Below the pieces are notes generated by a model that saw nothing but the letters and a program-made list of their open reading frames with translations, ran no database searches and had not been told where the DNA came from. Source: Flavobacteriaceae bacterium (GTDB lineage: Bacteria; Bacteroidota; Bacteroidia; Flavobacteriales; Flavobacteriaceae). Taken from it: a DNA stretch of 36,071 nucleotides. The position numbers were made by a program, and so were the translations under genes. Where the stretch lies: NCBI GenBank assembly GCA_947457105.1, contig CANGUP010000013.1:1-36071 (forward strand). Direction: 5' to 3'. Shown here in pieces: positions 18,901 to 25,675 of this stretch; positions within the stretch are counted from its first letter, which is position 1; each line of letters starts with the position of its first letter.

Positions 18901-19209
18901 TGGAGTCATGTTATAGATATGAAATTCGCACAAGAAATTTCGTTCTATACTGGCAAAAGAAAACATACTTTTGAATTAACAGCAGACATATTTAATTTTA
19001 CAAACTTATTAAATAAAGACTGGGGAAAACGTTACTTTGCAACATTTGATCAAGTACAACTGTTAGATTTTGTAGCGGTTAATTCAAGTGGTCAACCTAC
19101 TTTCCGTTTTAATCCTAATGTTGATGCTACTAAAAATCAAATTGACGATTCTGGATTGAATTCTTCTAGATGGCAAATGCAAGTTGGTGTTCGATACACT
19201 TTTAACTAA
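15916..19209 (+). CDS. TonB-dependent receptor, Oar-like with CarboxypepD_reg domain
   Basis: A 1097-residue outer-membrane receptor. After the signal peptide (about residues 1-23, ending MVMFSQG) comes a carboxypeptidase-regulatory-like Ig domain (about 28-108: SLSGKVEDKDGTLPGASV, then YKVTFTFVGYKAE). The plug follows (about 118-245, with GGAISATTKSGNNNFEG), then a large beta-barrel ending in QVGVRYTFN with the terminal aromatic motif. There is no SusD partner, and the layout resembles Oar-type receptors rather than SusC. The plug segment VLDEVVIQTKKD near 115-126 is a TonB-box-like start. Substrate is unknown. A 218-base upstream region carries the pgi terminator and a weak promoter-like TACAATTTTG; a strong terminator follows the gene, so it is monocistronic. 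Confidence 0.93.
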   Translation: MKKIATNLFSVMFLLMATVMFSQGNTNSSLSGKVEDKDGTLPGASVLAVHTPSGTKYSASTDEKGYFRISNMRTGGPYKVTFTFVGYKAESQDEIYLALGETFNTNVVLTSESSVLDEVVIQTKKDNVFDSNKTGAQTIIDSKKVQGLPSLSRNISDFARLTPQAQLRGDDVISIGGQNNRYNAIYIDGAVNNDVFGLAANGTNGGQTGVSPISLDAIDQFQVSVAPFDVKISGFAGGAISATTKSGNNNFEGSAYFFNRDQSIAGKTPANLAGSNPREKLSAFTAKTYGVRAGGAIKKDKLFYFINYERQDNETPQPFNINNYTGNIGLASGNPFSGTLATQQLNTLTSFLNNNYSYNAGDYLNTVQKLTSDKLIAKIDWNINDKHKLALRHSFVKAVNLSPSNSSPRAINFSNGGIDFTSTTNSTSLELNSRFNNKFSNNLVVGYTAVNDDRNPIGKSFPAIEIRDGSGTIFLGSEAFSTANLLLQKTLTVTDNFQINTGIHNITIGTNNEFSSSKNVFFGRNFGYYRYNSLADFLNNAKPNRFRLGYSLVGGDGDNSLGAAEFDIMQLGGYIQDEMRLSDNFKLSLGFRVDVPIWEDGLTNNDFNTRTIGILNANGKDLKGAEVGKKIDNYAHISPRLGFNYDVNGNKKTQISGGVGIFTSRLPLVWPGGTYNNNGVTQGAIDINGVTNPSMPVFNPNPSVNSQLNYNGAPLGPLPGNVGAPGQFGGNIDLFAKDFRLPQVFKASLAVDQRLPLGFTISADITYNDNISAINYENLNLAEPTQFLTGPDNRPRYSTTRLDPTYQGIYLASNTSEGEAYNTSITLSKLFTANRFNLNLQATYAYGKSTVLFDATSSQNSSQWNNIETVNGSNKVGGVSMSDFSQGTRLLSNGLITFKWNKNIKTRLGFYYEGAEGTPFSYVYNDNGNILRDTFSESALIYVPANQSEIILVNDPVTNLTAQQQWQALDAYIANDEYLSSRRGQYAERNGDRLKWSHVIDMKFAQEISFYTGKRKHTFELTADIFNFTNLLNKDWGKRYFATFDQVQLLDFVAVNSSGQPTFRFNPNVDATKNQIDDSGLNSSRWQMQVGVRYTFN

Positions 19210-19231
19210 TTATAATTTTTTCATAATTTTT

Positions 19232-19267
19232 AAAACTCTTTTACATTTTTTGTAAAAGAGTTTTTTT
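19232..19267 (+). terminator. Rho-independent terminator of the TonB receptor gene
   Basis: AAAACTCTTTTAC (19232-19244) and GTAAAAGAGTTTT (19252-19264) form a perfect 13-base stem followed by a T-run. Confidence 0.92.
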
Positions 19268-19282
19268 CTTTTTCTATATTTG
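19250..19282 (+). promoter_or_regulatory. Promoter for the four-helix membrane protein
   Basis: TTG at 19250-19252 and TATATTTG at 19275-19282 are 22 bases apart. The -33 lies at the tip of the preceding terminator hairpin. Confidence 0.5.
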
Positions 19283-19304
19283 TTAAAACAAAAAATAAAT
19301 TTTC

Positions 19305-19736
19305 ATGTATAATTTCATTCAAAAATTTCACTCGGGTTGGGCATATTTAGCACTTTTATTATTAGTACTTGCGGTTGTTAATTCAATTATAGGAATGACT
19401 TCTAAAAAAGAATTTACTTCTAAAGACCGAAAAATTGCTCTTTTTGCATTAATTGCAACTCACATACAATTGGTAGTTGGCTTGATTTTGTATTTTGTTT
19501 CTGAAGTTGGAATGAAAGCATTTTCTACTGAAGGAGCAATGAAAATTCCGGAATTAAGATTAACTATGTTAGAACATCCATTAACCAATATAATTGCAAT
19601 TACACTGATTACTATTGGATGGTCTAAACATAAAAAAGGAGCTACAAATGAATCTAAATTCAAATCAATAACTTTATTTTATGGTTTAGGTTTGGTTTTA
19701 ATTCTAATTAGAATTCCTTGGAAATTATGGTTATAA
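19305..19736 (+). CDS. Four-helix membrane protein with conserved-looking histidines (cytochrome b-like)
   Basis: A 143-residue integral membrane protein with four hydrophobic helices (about 11-31, 44-66, 93-106 and 120-141). Histidines lie at or near helix ends: His9 (KFHSGWAY), His53 (ATHIQLVVG), His91 (LEHPLTN) and His109 (SKHKKG). Homologues in Flavobacteriaceae are, to my knowledge, labelled either cytochrome b-like or, wrongly, ribosomal protein L27. It has no similarity to L27 visible here. Haem binding by paired His residues across helices is a reasonable inference but not shown. The gene has its own promoter and terminator, and no redox partner is adjacent. Confidence 0.75.
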   Translation: MYNFIQKFHSGWAYLALLLLVLAVVNSIIGMTSKKEFTSKDRKIALFALIATHIQLVVGLILYFVSEVGMKAFSTEGAMKIPELRLTMLEHPLTNIIAITLITIGWSKHKKGATNESKFKSITLFYGLGLVLILIRIPWKLWL

Positions 19737-19746
19737 AATAAAAAGC

Positions 19747-19769
19747 AAGTCCTGAAAAGGACTTTTTTT
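19747..19769 (+). terminator. Rho-independent terminator after the four-helix protein gene
   Basis: AAGTCC and GGACTT pair around TGAAAA and are followed by a T-run. Confidence 0.85.
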
Positions 19770-19981
19770 AGCAATGTCAAATTACTACTACTTATATATT
19801 GGTAATTTGGTCTTATTTTTGGTCTTAAGTTTTACTATTATGAAATCGCCATTAACAACAAGTTTACGCAAGCAATTATAAAATCATCCAACTCCGATGA
19901 AAATAATGCAATTGTGAGATAAACCCCAATAAATAAAAAAGCGATACCATATATGACCGCTAAAAAATAAATTTTACAGAT
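19770..19981. other. Intergenic region with tandem repeat and a coding-like relic
   Basis: TTTGGTCTTA occurs twice, at 19806-19815 and 19818-19827, a 12-base-period direct repeat. A frame without an ATG, running to a TAA near 19921-19923, reads like protein sequence near its end (EIAINNKFTQAII, then SSNSDENNAIVR). This may be the tail of a lost gene or chance. No convincing promoter for the RlpA-like gene was found. Confidence 0.3.
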
Positions 19982-20473
19982 ATGAAAAAAAGCACACCAA
20001 TATTTTTATTTTTTTTATGTTTCTTAATGTTCTTTTCAAGTTTATCTTTTAAAGCTCAAAACGGAAATTTAAGAGATATTAAAAAGCAGAAACCAGATTC
20101 AATAAAAAAAGATAATATTGTATCTGAAGCTATTGAAATAGATAGCACTTTAGTTTATAAAGGAAAGTTTAAACCTTACAAAAAGAAAGCTCATGCGTCT
20201 TATTATGCTGATAAATTTAATGGCAGAAAAACGGCAAGCGGGAAAAAATACGATAGTACTAAACTAACTGCAGCTCACAAAAAACTTCCTTTCGGAACCA
20301 TTTTAAAGGTAACTAACGAGTTGAATGGAAAATCTGTAATCGTTGAGGTAACCGACAGAGGGCCATTCGTAAGAGGAAGAGAAATTGATTTATCTAAAAG
20401 AGCTTTTATGAGTATTGTAAACAATAAAAGATCAGGATCGGTTATTTTAACAATTGAAATACTTCAAAAATAA
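19982..20473 (+). CDS. rlpA: RlpA-like double-psi beta-barrel protein (septal ring lytic transglycosylase family)
   Basis: A 163-residue exported protein: signal peptide to about residue 25 (SLSFKAQ), a Lys-rich linker, then a double-psi beta-barrel domain at about 70-162. Family motifs are [48 protein letters not shown] and a closing hydrophobic strand. Asp125 in the DRGPF motif corresponds to the acidic residue important in active RlpA. There is no SPOR domain and no lipobox, so it is a short soluble periplasmic form. RlpA proteins cut denuded glycan strands in some species, and activity here is inferred only. The stop is separated by two bases from the convergent CYTH gene stop. Confidence 0.88.
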   Translation: MKKSTPIFLFFLCFLMFFSSLSFKAQNGNLRDIKKQKPDSIKKDNIVSEAIEIDSTLVYKGKFKPYKKKAHASYYADKFNGRKTASGKKYDSTKLTAAHKKLPFGTILKVTNELNGKSVIVEVTDRGPFVRGREIDLSKRAFMSIVNNKRSGSVILTIEILQK

Positions 20474-20475
20474 AA

Positions 20476-20943
20476 TTACCAATTTTTAAAAGGATTTTGG
20501 CTTAAATAACAGTTATAATATCTTTCATCACTGGTAACTTCATTTCCGAGCCAATTGGGTTTTAAAATTGCTTCATTTTCGTTTTCTAATTCAATTTCGG
20601 CTAAAATTAATCCGTCGTTTTCTCCGTGAAATACATCAATTTCAATGATGTGTTTTCCTGATTTTACCTCGTATCGTGTTTTTTCAATTACACCTTTTTC
20701 ACATAATTTTAAAAGTGATTTTGCTTCTTCAGTAGCTATTTCTTTTTCCCATTCAAAACGTGAAACACCACTTTCACTCCCAATTCCTTTAATGGTAATA
20801 AAGCCCTTATTTCCTTTTATTCTGATTCTTACAGTACGTTCTGGATTGGAACTTAAATAACCTTGCGCAATTTCATTTTTGATCGAATATTCATTTAAAA
20901 AATCTAAAGAAGTAACTAAATATTTGCGTTCTATTTCTATCAT
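20476..20943 (-). CDS. CYTH domain protein (triphosphate tunnel metalloenzyme family)
   Basis: A 155-residue cytoplasmic protein that starts with the diagnostic ExExK motif (MIEIERKYLV). Alternating strands of charged residues follow (RTVRIRIKGNKGFITIKG, RFEWEKEI, KTRYEVKSGKHIIEIDVF, LILAEIELENE), which line the tunnel that binds triphosphate and divalent metal. Relatives include inorganic triphosphatases, thiamine triphosphatase and class IV adenylate cyclases. The short bacterial form most often acts as a tripolyphosphatase, but the substrate here cannot be read. It is convergent with the RlpA-like gene and divergent from the Gcr-like gene. Confidence 0.9.
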   Translation of the reverse strand: MIEIERKYLVTSLDFLNEYSIKNEIAQGYLSSNPERTVRIRIKGNKGFITIKGIGSESGVSRFEWEKEIATEEAKSLLKLCEKGVIEKTRYEVKSGKHIIEIDVFHGENDGLILAEIELENENEAILKPNWLGNEVTSDERYYNCYLSQNPFKNW

Positions 20944-20990
20944 TACAGAAAATGGTTGATGTTAAATTTAGTACCAAGTTAAGAAAATTC

Positions 20991-20998
20991 TAACTTTG
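20991..20998 (+). promoter_or_regulatory. -7 promoter element for the Gcr-like gene
   Basis: TAACTTTG fits TAnnTTTG and lies 33 bases before ATG 21032. It includes the TTG at 20996 that could be misread as a start codon. No clear -33 TTG. Confidence 0.5.
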
Positions 20999-21031
20999 AA
21001 ATTGTATTTTTACAATAATTATAAAGTTATT

Positions 21032-23056
21032 ATGAATTTACGCCACAAAATAAAATCTCAAATCACGTTAGAACAGTTATTTCAAAAAAATCTGACGCAT
21101 GTTTTTAGCGAATCTAGTAATGATTTGTATTTTCTTGTGGATTTAGTTCACCTTTTCCGTCCAAATAATCCCAAAGCAGTTGAAGTTGTCTCTATTTCTA
21201 AGTTGATTAATTTCTTGAGAGAAAACCCTTCTCAGAAAAACTTTTTCAATAATTATTTAACGTCCATTTTACAAAACAGAAAGTTCACCAACTTTTTATC
21301 TGACGCCGGAATTCTTCAAAATACCGATTTTATTTACGAGGTTAAAAAACGAATTTTTGCTAAAATATTACCTTTTCAGCCACAAGAAGATACTTTAGAA
21401 TTTGTTTTAAACCAAGTCTTTTATCACAGTTCAGATGCAGTTTGGGTAACCAAAATCCCTCTAGAAGAACTTAAAATCTTATTTGAACTTATCGATTTGA
21501 CTGATATTTATGCTTCAACAAATGAAAATGTTCCTTTATCTGAAATTATGAGTACCATGGGATTACTTTCTCAACGAATGAGTGGGCATGCTATGGATAG
21601 TGAAGTAATTATGATGACTCCTGAATATAGCAATCAAGAAAGTCCATTTGTAGCTTTAGAAAAAGAATTGTACACTATATTTAATCAAATTAGAACTTCT
21701 GAAAAGCATTATATTTCATCAGAAAACGAAAACTACAAACAAGCCTTAGTTCTTCATAAACAATGTGATGAATACATAGACAAAGCTTTCAACAATAGTT
21801 CTAAATTCGGAATATCCTTGCGCGTAAATCAAAGTTTACTTAAAATTAGACAGCAATTGTACCGATTGAAGATTTTACTTCCACTTTTAACAGTAAATAA
21901 TCCTTCCGAAAAGATAGGAAATACTATTAATTTGGCTTTAAAATTAATCAAGTACAATTGTCATAAAAATAATATCCGTCAACTTATTGGTGAAAGCACA
22001 CAATTAATTTCTTACGAAATAACCCAACATACAGCCAAAACAGGTGAGCAATACATTACAGAATCTTCTAAAGAATATTTTTCAATGCTAAAAGCTTCTG
22101 TTTGTGGTGGCGTTATTGTAGGTTTACTTTGTATCATCAAATTATTATTTTCAAAAGTTGATACCAGTGCCTTTGGTCATGCTTTTTTATACAGTTTGAA
22201 TTATTCTTTAGGTTTTATAGCCATATATTTATTAGGATTTACTTTAGCTACAAAACAACCTGCAATGACAGCGTCAACCATTACAACAGCTTTGGATTCT
22301 GGTATGAAAAAAATGAACAAAAATGAAAGTAAACATAGCTCTTTCGCGTATTTATTTGCAAGATTATTTCGTTCTCAATTCATAGCCTTTGTTGGAAATG
22401 TTCTTATCGCCTTTCCAGTTTCTTTATTGATTATTTGGCTTATTGATGTGGCTTTTGATGTAAATATTGCTTTTGAAAAATCTGGTAAAATCTTAACTGA
22501 TTTGAACCCAATTCAATCTGCTGCTATTTTTCATGCTGCTATTGCTGGTGTTTTTCTTTTCTTATCAGGAATTATTTCTGGCAATGTTTCCAATAAAAAC
22601 AAACACAATAATGTTTATTACAGAATTCAAGAACATCCTTTATTAAAACTCAGTTTAGGAAAAGAACGTACCCAAAAAATTGCCAATTGGTTTGAGAAAA
22701 ATTGGGCTGGAGTGGTTTCTAATGGATGGTTTGGTGTTTTTCTGGGAAGTACAGCATCTCTTGGATTGTTTTTTGGTTTAAATTTAGACATTCGACACAT
22801 TACTTTCGCTAGCGGAAACTTTGCTTTGGGATTGTATGGTCAGAATTTCTTTGTGGATGGATGGACTATTTTTTGGTCAATTTTCGGAATTGGAATTATA
22901 GGATTCATAAACTTTATTGTGAGTTTTTCTCTTTCTTTAGGATTGGCATTTCGTTCTAGAAACATACCAATTTCTGAGGTTTCACTATTGAATAAAGCTA
23001 TTTGGAGTTATTTCAAAGAAAGACCTATGGTTTTTTTCTTTCCTGTAAAAAACTAA
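21032..23056 (+). CDS. Gcr-type 'site-specific recombinase' family membrane protein
   Basis: The protein is 674 residues from ATG 21032; the in-frame TTG at 20996 is inside the -7 promoter motif and is rejected. It resembles the family named after the gonococcal gcr gene (Pfam SpecificRecomb). The N-terminal ~340 residues are soluble and helix-rich. The C-terminal half has about six hydrophobic segments (for example GGVIVGLLCIIKLLF, GFIAIYLLGFTLA, NVLIAFPVSLLIIWLI and GIGIIGFINFIVSFSLSLG). A loop between segments carries GIISGNVSNKNKHNNVYYRI. No tyrosine or serine recombinase catalytic motif is visible, so the family name is doubtful and a membrane function is more likely. dinB starts only 4 bases after the stop, so the pair is cotranscribed. 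Confidence 0.8.
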   Translation: MNLRHKIKSQITLEQLFQKNLTHVFSESSNDLYFLVDLVHLFRPNNPKAVEVVSISKLINFLRENPSQKNFFNNYLTSILQNRKFTNFLSDAGILQNTDFIYEVKKRIFAKILPFQPQEDTLEFVLNQVFYHSSDAVWVTKIPLEELKILFELIDLTDIYASTNENVPLSEIMSTMGLLSQRMSGHAMDSEVIMMTPEYSNQESPFVALEKELYTIFNQIRTSEKHYISSENENYKQALVLHKQCDEYIDKAFNNSSKFGISLRVNQSLLKIRQQLYRLKILLPLLTVNNPSEKIGNTINLALKLIKYNCHKNNIRQLIGESTQLISYEITQHTAKTGEQYITESSKEYFSMLKASVCGGVIVGLLCIIKLLFSKVDTSAFGHAFLYSLNYSLGFIAIYLLGFTLATKQPAMTASTITTALDSGMKKMNKNESKHSSFAYLFARLFRSQFIAFVGNVLIAFPVSLLIIWLIDVAFDVNIAFEKSGKILTDLNPIQSAAIFHAAIAGVFLFLSGIISGNVSNKNKHNNVYYRIQEHPLLKLSLGKERTQKIANWFEKNWAGVVSNGWFGVFLGSTASLGLFFGLNLDIRHITFASGNFALGLYGQNFFVDGWTIFWSIFGIGIIGFINFIVSFSLSLGLAFRSRNIPISEVSLLNKAIWSYFKERPMVFFFPVKN

Positions 23057-23060
23057 AGTA

Positions 23061-24143
23061 ATGGAACCTGAAGTTAAATATCGAAAAATAATTCACGTCG
23101 ATATGGATGCTTTTTACGCTTCTGTTGAACAAATGGACAATCCTGAATTGAAAGGAAAACCATTGGCTGTTGGCGGAAGTGAAGTTAGAGGTGTCGTTTC
23201 TGCAGCAAGTTATGAAGCACGAAAATTTGGTGTAAGAAGTGCGATGAGCGGCATTCAAGCCAAGAGAAATTGTCCTGAATTAATTTTTGTCCGACCAAGA
23301 TTTGATCGATATAAAGAGATTTCTAATAAAATAAGAAAGATATTTCATGATTATACCGATTTGGTAGAACCACTTTCGTTAGATGAAGCCTATTTAGACG
23401 TTACTCAAAACAAAAAAGGAAATCCAAGTGCTACTTTAATTGCTCAAGAAATTAGAAAACGAATTTTTGAAGAAGTTGGATTAACAGCATCTGCTGGAAT
23501 TTCAGTAAATAAATTTGTTGCCAAAATTGCAAGTGATTATAACAAACCCAACGGACAAAAAACCGTAAATCCTGATGAAGTTGAAGATTTTTTAGAAAAA
23601 TTAGACATTAAAAAATTCTACGGAATAGGAAAAGTAACTACCGAAAAAATGTACCATCACGGAATTTTCACTGGAAAAGATTTGAAATCCAAAACCAAAG
23701 AATATTTGGAACAACATTTCGGAAAAAGTGGTGGGTTTTATTACAATATCGTTCGCGGAATTCACAATAGTGAAGTTAAACCAAATAGAATTTCTAAATC
23801 AGTTGCAGCCGAACACACTTTTAATGAAAATCTGACCTCAGAAATCTTCATGCAAGAGCGTTTAGAGCGCATTGCGGCTGAATTAGAGAAACGATTAAAG
23901 AAATATAACATTTCTGGTAAATCAGTTACATTGAAGATTAAATACAGCGATTTTACTACACAAACAAGAAGTAAAACCTTGCCTTATTTTATTTCAGATA
24001 AAGGTTTGCTATTTGAAACGGCCAAAGAATTGCTTTATCAAGAACGAATGAAAGATTCGGTTCGATTACTCGGAATTTCGCTTAATAATTTGAACACAGA
24101 AATAAAGAAAATTGTTGAAGTTCAATTGCGATTTGAGTTTTAA
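23061..24143 (+). CDS. dinB: DNA polymerase IV (Y family)
   Basis: An error-prone translesion polymerase of 360 residues. The catalytic acidic residues are visible: HVDMDAFYASVEQ (Asp14 and Asp16) and SLDEAYLDV (Asp108, Glu109). Tyr19 is at the steric-gate position, as in archaeal Dpo4, whereas E. coli DinB has Phe. YEARKFGVRSAM is the finger-domain motif, GISVNKFVAKIASDYNKPNG the palm signature, and IKKFYGIGKVTTEKM the helix-hairpin-helix. The little-finger domain occupies about 240-350. The C-terminus ends VQLRFEF and shows no typical QLxLF clamp motif, though LRFEF could serve. It is coupled to the Gcr-like membrane protein gene at 4 bases. No LexA box was recognised. Confidence 0.96.
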   Translation: MEPEVKYRKIIHVDMDAFYASVEQMDNPELKGKPLAVGGSEVRGVVSAASYEARKFGVRSAMSGIQAKRNCPELIFVRPRFDRYKEISNKIRKIFHDYTDLVEPLSLDEAYLDVTQNKKGNPSATLIAQEIRKRIFEEVGLTASAGISVNKFVAKIASDYNKPNGQKTVNPDEVEDFLEKLDIKKFYGIGKVTTEKMYHHGIFTGKDLKSKTKEYLEQHFGKSGGFYYNIVRGIHNSEVKPNRISKSVAAEHTFNENLTSEIFMQERLERIAAELEKRLKKYNISGKSVTLKIKYSDFTTQTRSKTLPYFISDKGLLFETAKELLYQERMKDSVRLLGISLNNLNTEIKKIVEVQLRFEF

Positions 24144-24201
24144 AAAACATTGAACAAAAGTTAATCTTTGAAATAAAGCGTTTGTTTTTGAAAAATCATT
24201 T

Positions 24202-24209
24202 TAGATTTG
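24202..24209 (+). promoter_or_regulatory. -7 promoter element for the PAS protein gene
   Basis: TAGATTTG fits TAnnTTTG, with a TTG 17 bases upstream at 24182-24184, slightly short spacing. The predicted leader is only about 12 bases. Confidence 0.4.
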
Positions 24210-24226
24210 CTCAAAATTGATTAAAA

Positions 24227-24742
24227 ATGAAACTTTCTAATTACGAAAATGCAATAGCAAAACATTATAATACTTTGTCTTTAAGTAGCTTTCCGTTAAC
24301 TTGTTGGGATTTCTATTCTAAAAGTTTTGACAAATTTAGACTGACGCTTTCTGATACCAATTTATTAAATAGAATTGTTAAAGACAATAAATGGAACACC
24401 ACTTGGGATTACAAAGAAGAACTTACTAGTGATACTGTCATTGTAGTTACTGATGCAAAATTGTCAATAGTTTTTGCTTCCAAAAACATGGTGAAGATGA
24501 ATGGTTATACTCCAAATGAAGTCGTTGGGAATTCACCAAAAATGTTTCAAGGCAAACTTACCAATGCGAAAATATCTAAAGAAATTAGCGAAGCAGTAAA
24601 GACAAAGCAACCATTTGATAAAGTTATTATTAATTATTGCAAAGACGGTTCGTTATATAAATGTCAGATTAAAGGTTATCCCGTATTTGACACAAATGGT
24701 AAACTCACCAATTTCATTGCTTTTGAAAAAATAGCTGCTTAG
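24227..24742 (+). CDS. Small PAS/LOV-like sensory protein lacking the LOV cysteine
   Basis: A 171-residue soluble protein with a single PAS domain at about 68-170 and an N-terminal helix region. The PAS core is LOV-like: TDAKLSIVFASKNMVKMNGYT, then VVGNSPKMFQGKLTNAKISKEI. The flavin-photoactive motif GRNCRFLQ is replaced by GNSPKMFQ, with Pro104 where LOV domains have the adduct-forming Cys. Blue-light cysteinyl chemistry is therefore excluded, but binding of flavin or another ligand is possible. There is no kinase, GGDEF or other output domain, so it would act through protein-protein contacts. Monocistronic, with a bidirectional terminator downstream. Confidence 0.85.
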   Translation: MKLSNYENAIAKHYNTLSLSSFPLTCWDFYSKSFDKFRLTLSDTNLLNRIVKDNKWNTTWDYKEELTSDTVIVVTDAKLSIVFASKNMVKMNGYTPNEVVGNSPKMFQGKLTNAKISKEISEAVKTKQPFDKVIINYCKDGSLYKCQIKGYPVFDTNGKLTNFIAFEKIAA

Positions 24743-24760
24743 ATTTAAAAAATTAAACAT

Positions 24761-24793
24761 AAAAAAAGCGTTCAATTTTTGAACGCTTTTTTT
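24761..24793. terminator. Bidirectional terminator between the PAS and Bax-inhibitor genes
   Basis: GCGTTCAA (24768-24775) and TTGAACGC (24779-24786) pair around TTT, flanked by A7 and T7. It serves both convergent genes. Confidence 0.92.
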
Positions 24794-24808
24794 ATAGGAA
24801 AATAGTTA

Positions 24809-25564
24809 TTAATCTCTACTTGATATTTTTGATAACAATCTCAAGAATTCAATGTATAACCAAACTAAAGTTATCATTAATCCCATTGCGCCATACCATT
24901 CCATGTATTTCGGCATTTTTTCTTGTGCACCTTTTTCTATTTGATCAAAATCTAAAAATAGGTTTAAAGCGGCAATTACAATTACAAAAACACTGATTCC
25001 AATACTCATCATAGAATTTCCATAATGAACAGGTTGAAAGCTTGTAAACATTGATAATAACCAAGATACTAAATAGTAAACAGCAATAGCTAAAGTAGCA
25101 GCAATTACTATCGATTTGAATTTTTCATTAACTTTTACAATCTTGTATTTGTATAATGCAAAACAAACTAAAAAAGTAACAAATGTTCCGCCAACTGCTT
25201 GAATGACTATACCTGGGTAACTTGCTTCAAAAAAAGCAGAAATTCCACCAATAAATAGTCCTTCAAATAAAGCATAAGCTGGTGCTAAATAAGTTGAAAG
25301 ATGTGGTTTAAATGATGAAATTAATACTAAAATCAAACCAATAATAGCACCACCAATAGTTAAAACAATAGGATTATAACCATTGAAAGCTAAATTCCAT
25401 GTGATAAAAGCTGTGGCAACTAATAACATTAATAAAATAAAACTTTTATTAATTGTTCCTGAAACCGTCATTGTTTCGTTATAATCTATAACACTTACGT
25501 TATCATTCGCCGCAGAAGTATTAGAGAATGTTTTTGTCTTAAAAAACGGGTTTTTTGATTCCAT
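24809..25564 (-). CDS. Bax inhibitor-1 / YccA family membrane protein
   Basis: A 251-residue integral membrane protein of the BI-1/YccA (TMBIM) superfamily. A polar N-terminus of about 38 residues is followed by seven hydrophobic helices, ending in WLYIEFLRLLSKISSRD. Family features are the FEGLFIGGISAFFEASYPGIV block near 105-125 and NLFLDFDQIEKG near 202-213, which contains the Asp residues of the proton/calcium-sensing diad in characterised homologues. In bacteria the family is linked to stress and to FtsH interaction (E. coli YccA); the role here is inferred. The gene has its own -7 element. Confidence 0.9.
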   Translation of the reverse strand: MESKNPFFKTKTFSNTSAANDNVSVIDYNETMTVSGTINKSFILLMLLVATAFITWNLAFNGYNPIVLTIGGAIIGLILVLISSFKPHLSTYLAPAYALFEGLFIGGISAFFEASYPGIVIQAVGGTFVTFLVCFALYKYKIVKVNEKFKSIVIAATLAIAVYYLVSWLLSMFTSFQPVHYGNSMMSIGISVFVIVIAALNLFLDFDQIEKGAQEKMPKYMEWYGAMGLMITLVWLYIEFLRLLSKISSRD

Positions 25565-25585
25565 AATTAATTTAATTTAGTTGTT

Positions 25586-25593
25586 CAAATATA
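25586..25593 (-). promoter_or_regulatory. -7 promoter element for the Bax inhibitor-1 family gene
   Basis: Read on the minus strand this is TATATTTG, an exact TAnnTTTG, 21 bases before the start codon. No -33 TTG seen. Confidence 0.5.
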
Positions 25594-25612
25594 CTTTTTC
25601 TTTTGAAATGTA

Positions 25613-25654
25613 AAAAGGATTATCAAAATATTTAACTATTTCAATAATCCTTTT
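25613..25654 (-). terminator. Likely terminator of pyk
   Basis: AAAAGGATTAT (25613-25623) and ATAATCCTTTT (25644-25654) form a perfect 11-base stem with a 20-base loop. On the minus strand it is followed by TTTTTAC-type sequence. It lies 21 bases after the pyk stop. Confidence 0.7.
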
Positions 25655-25675
25655 GATTTATTTTTAAAATATGAT

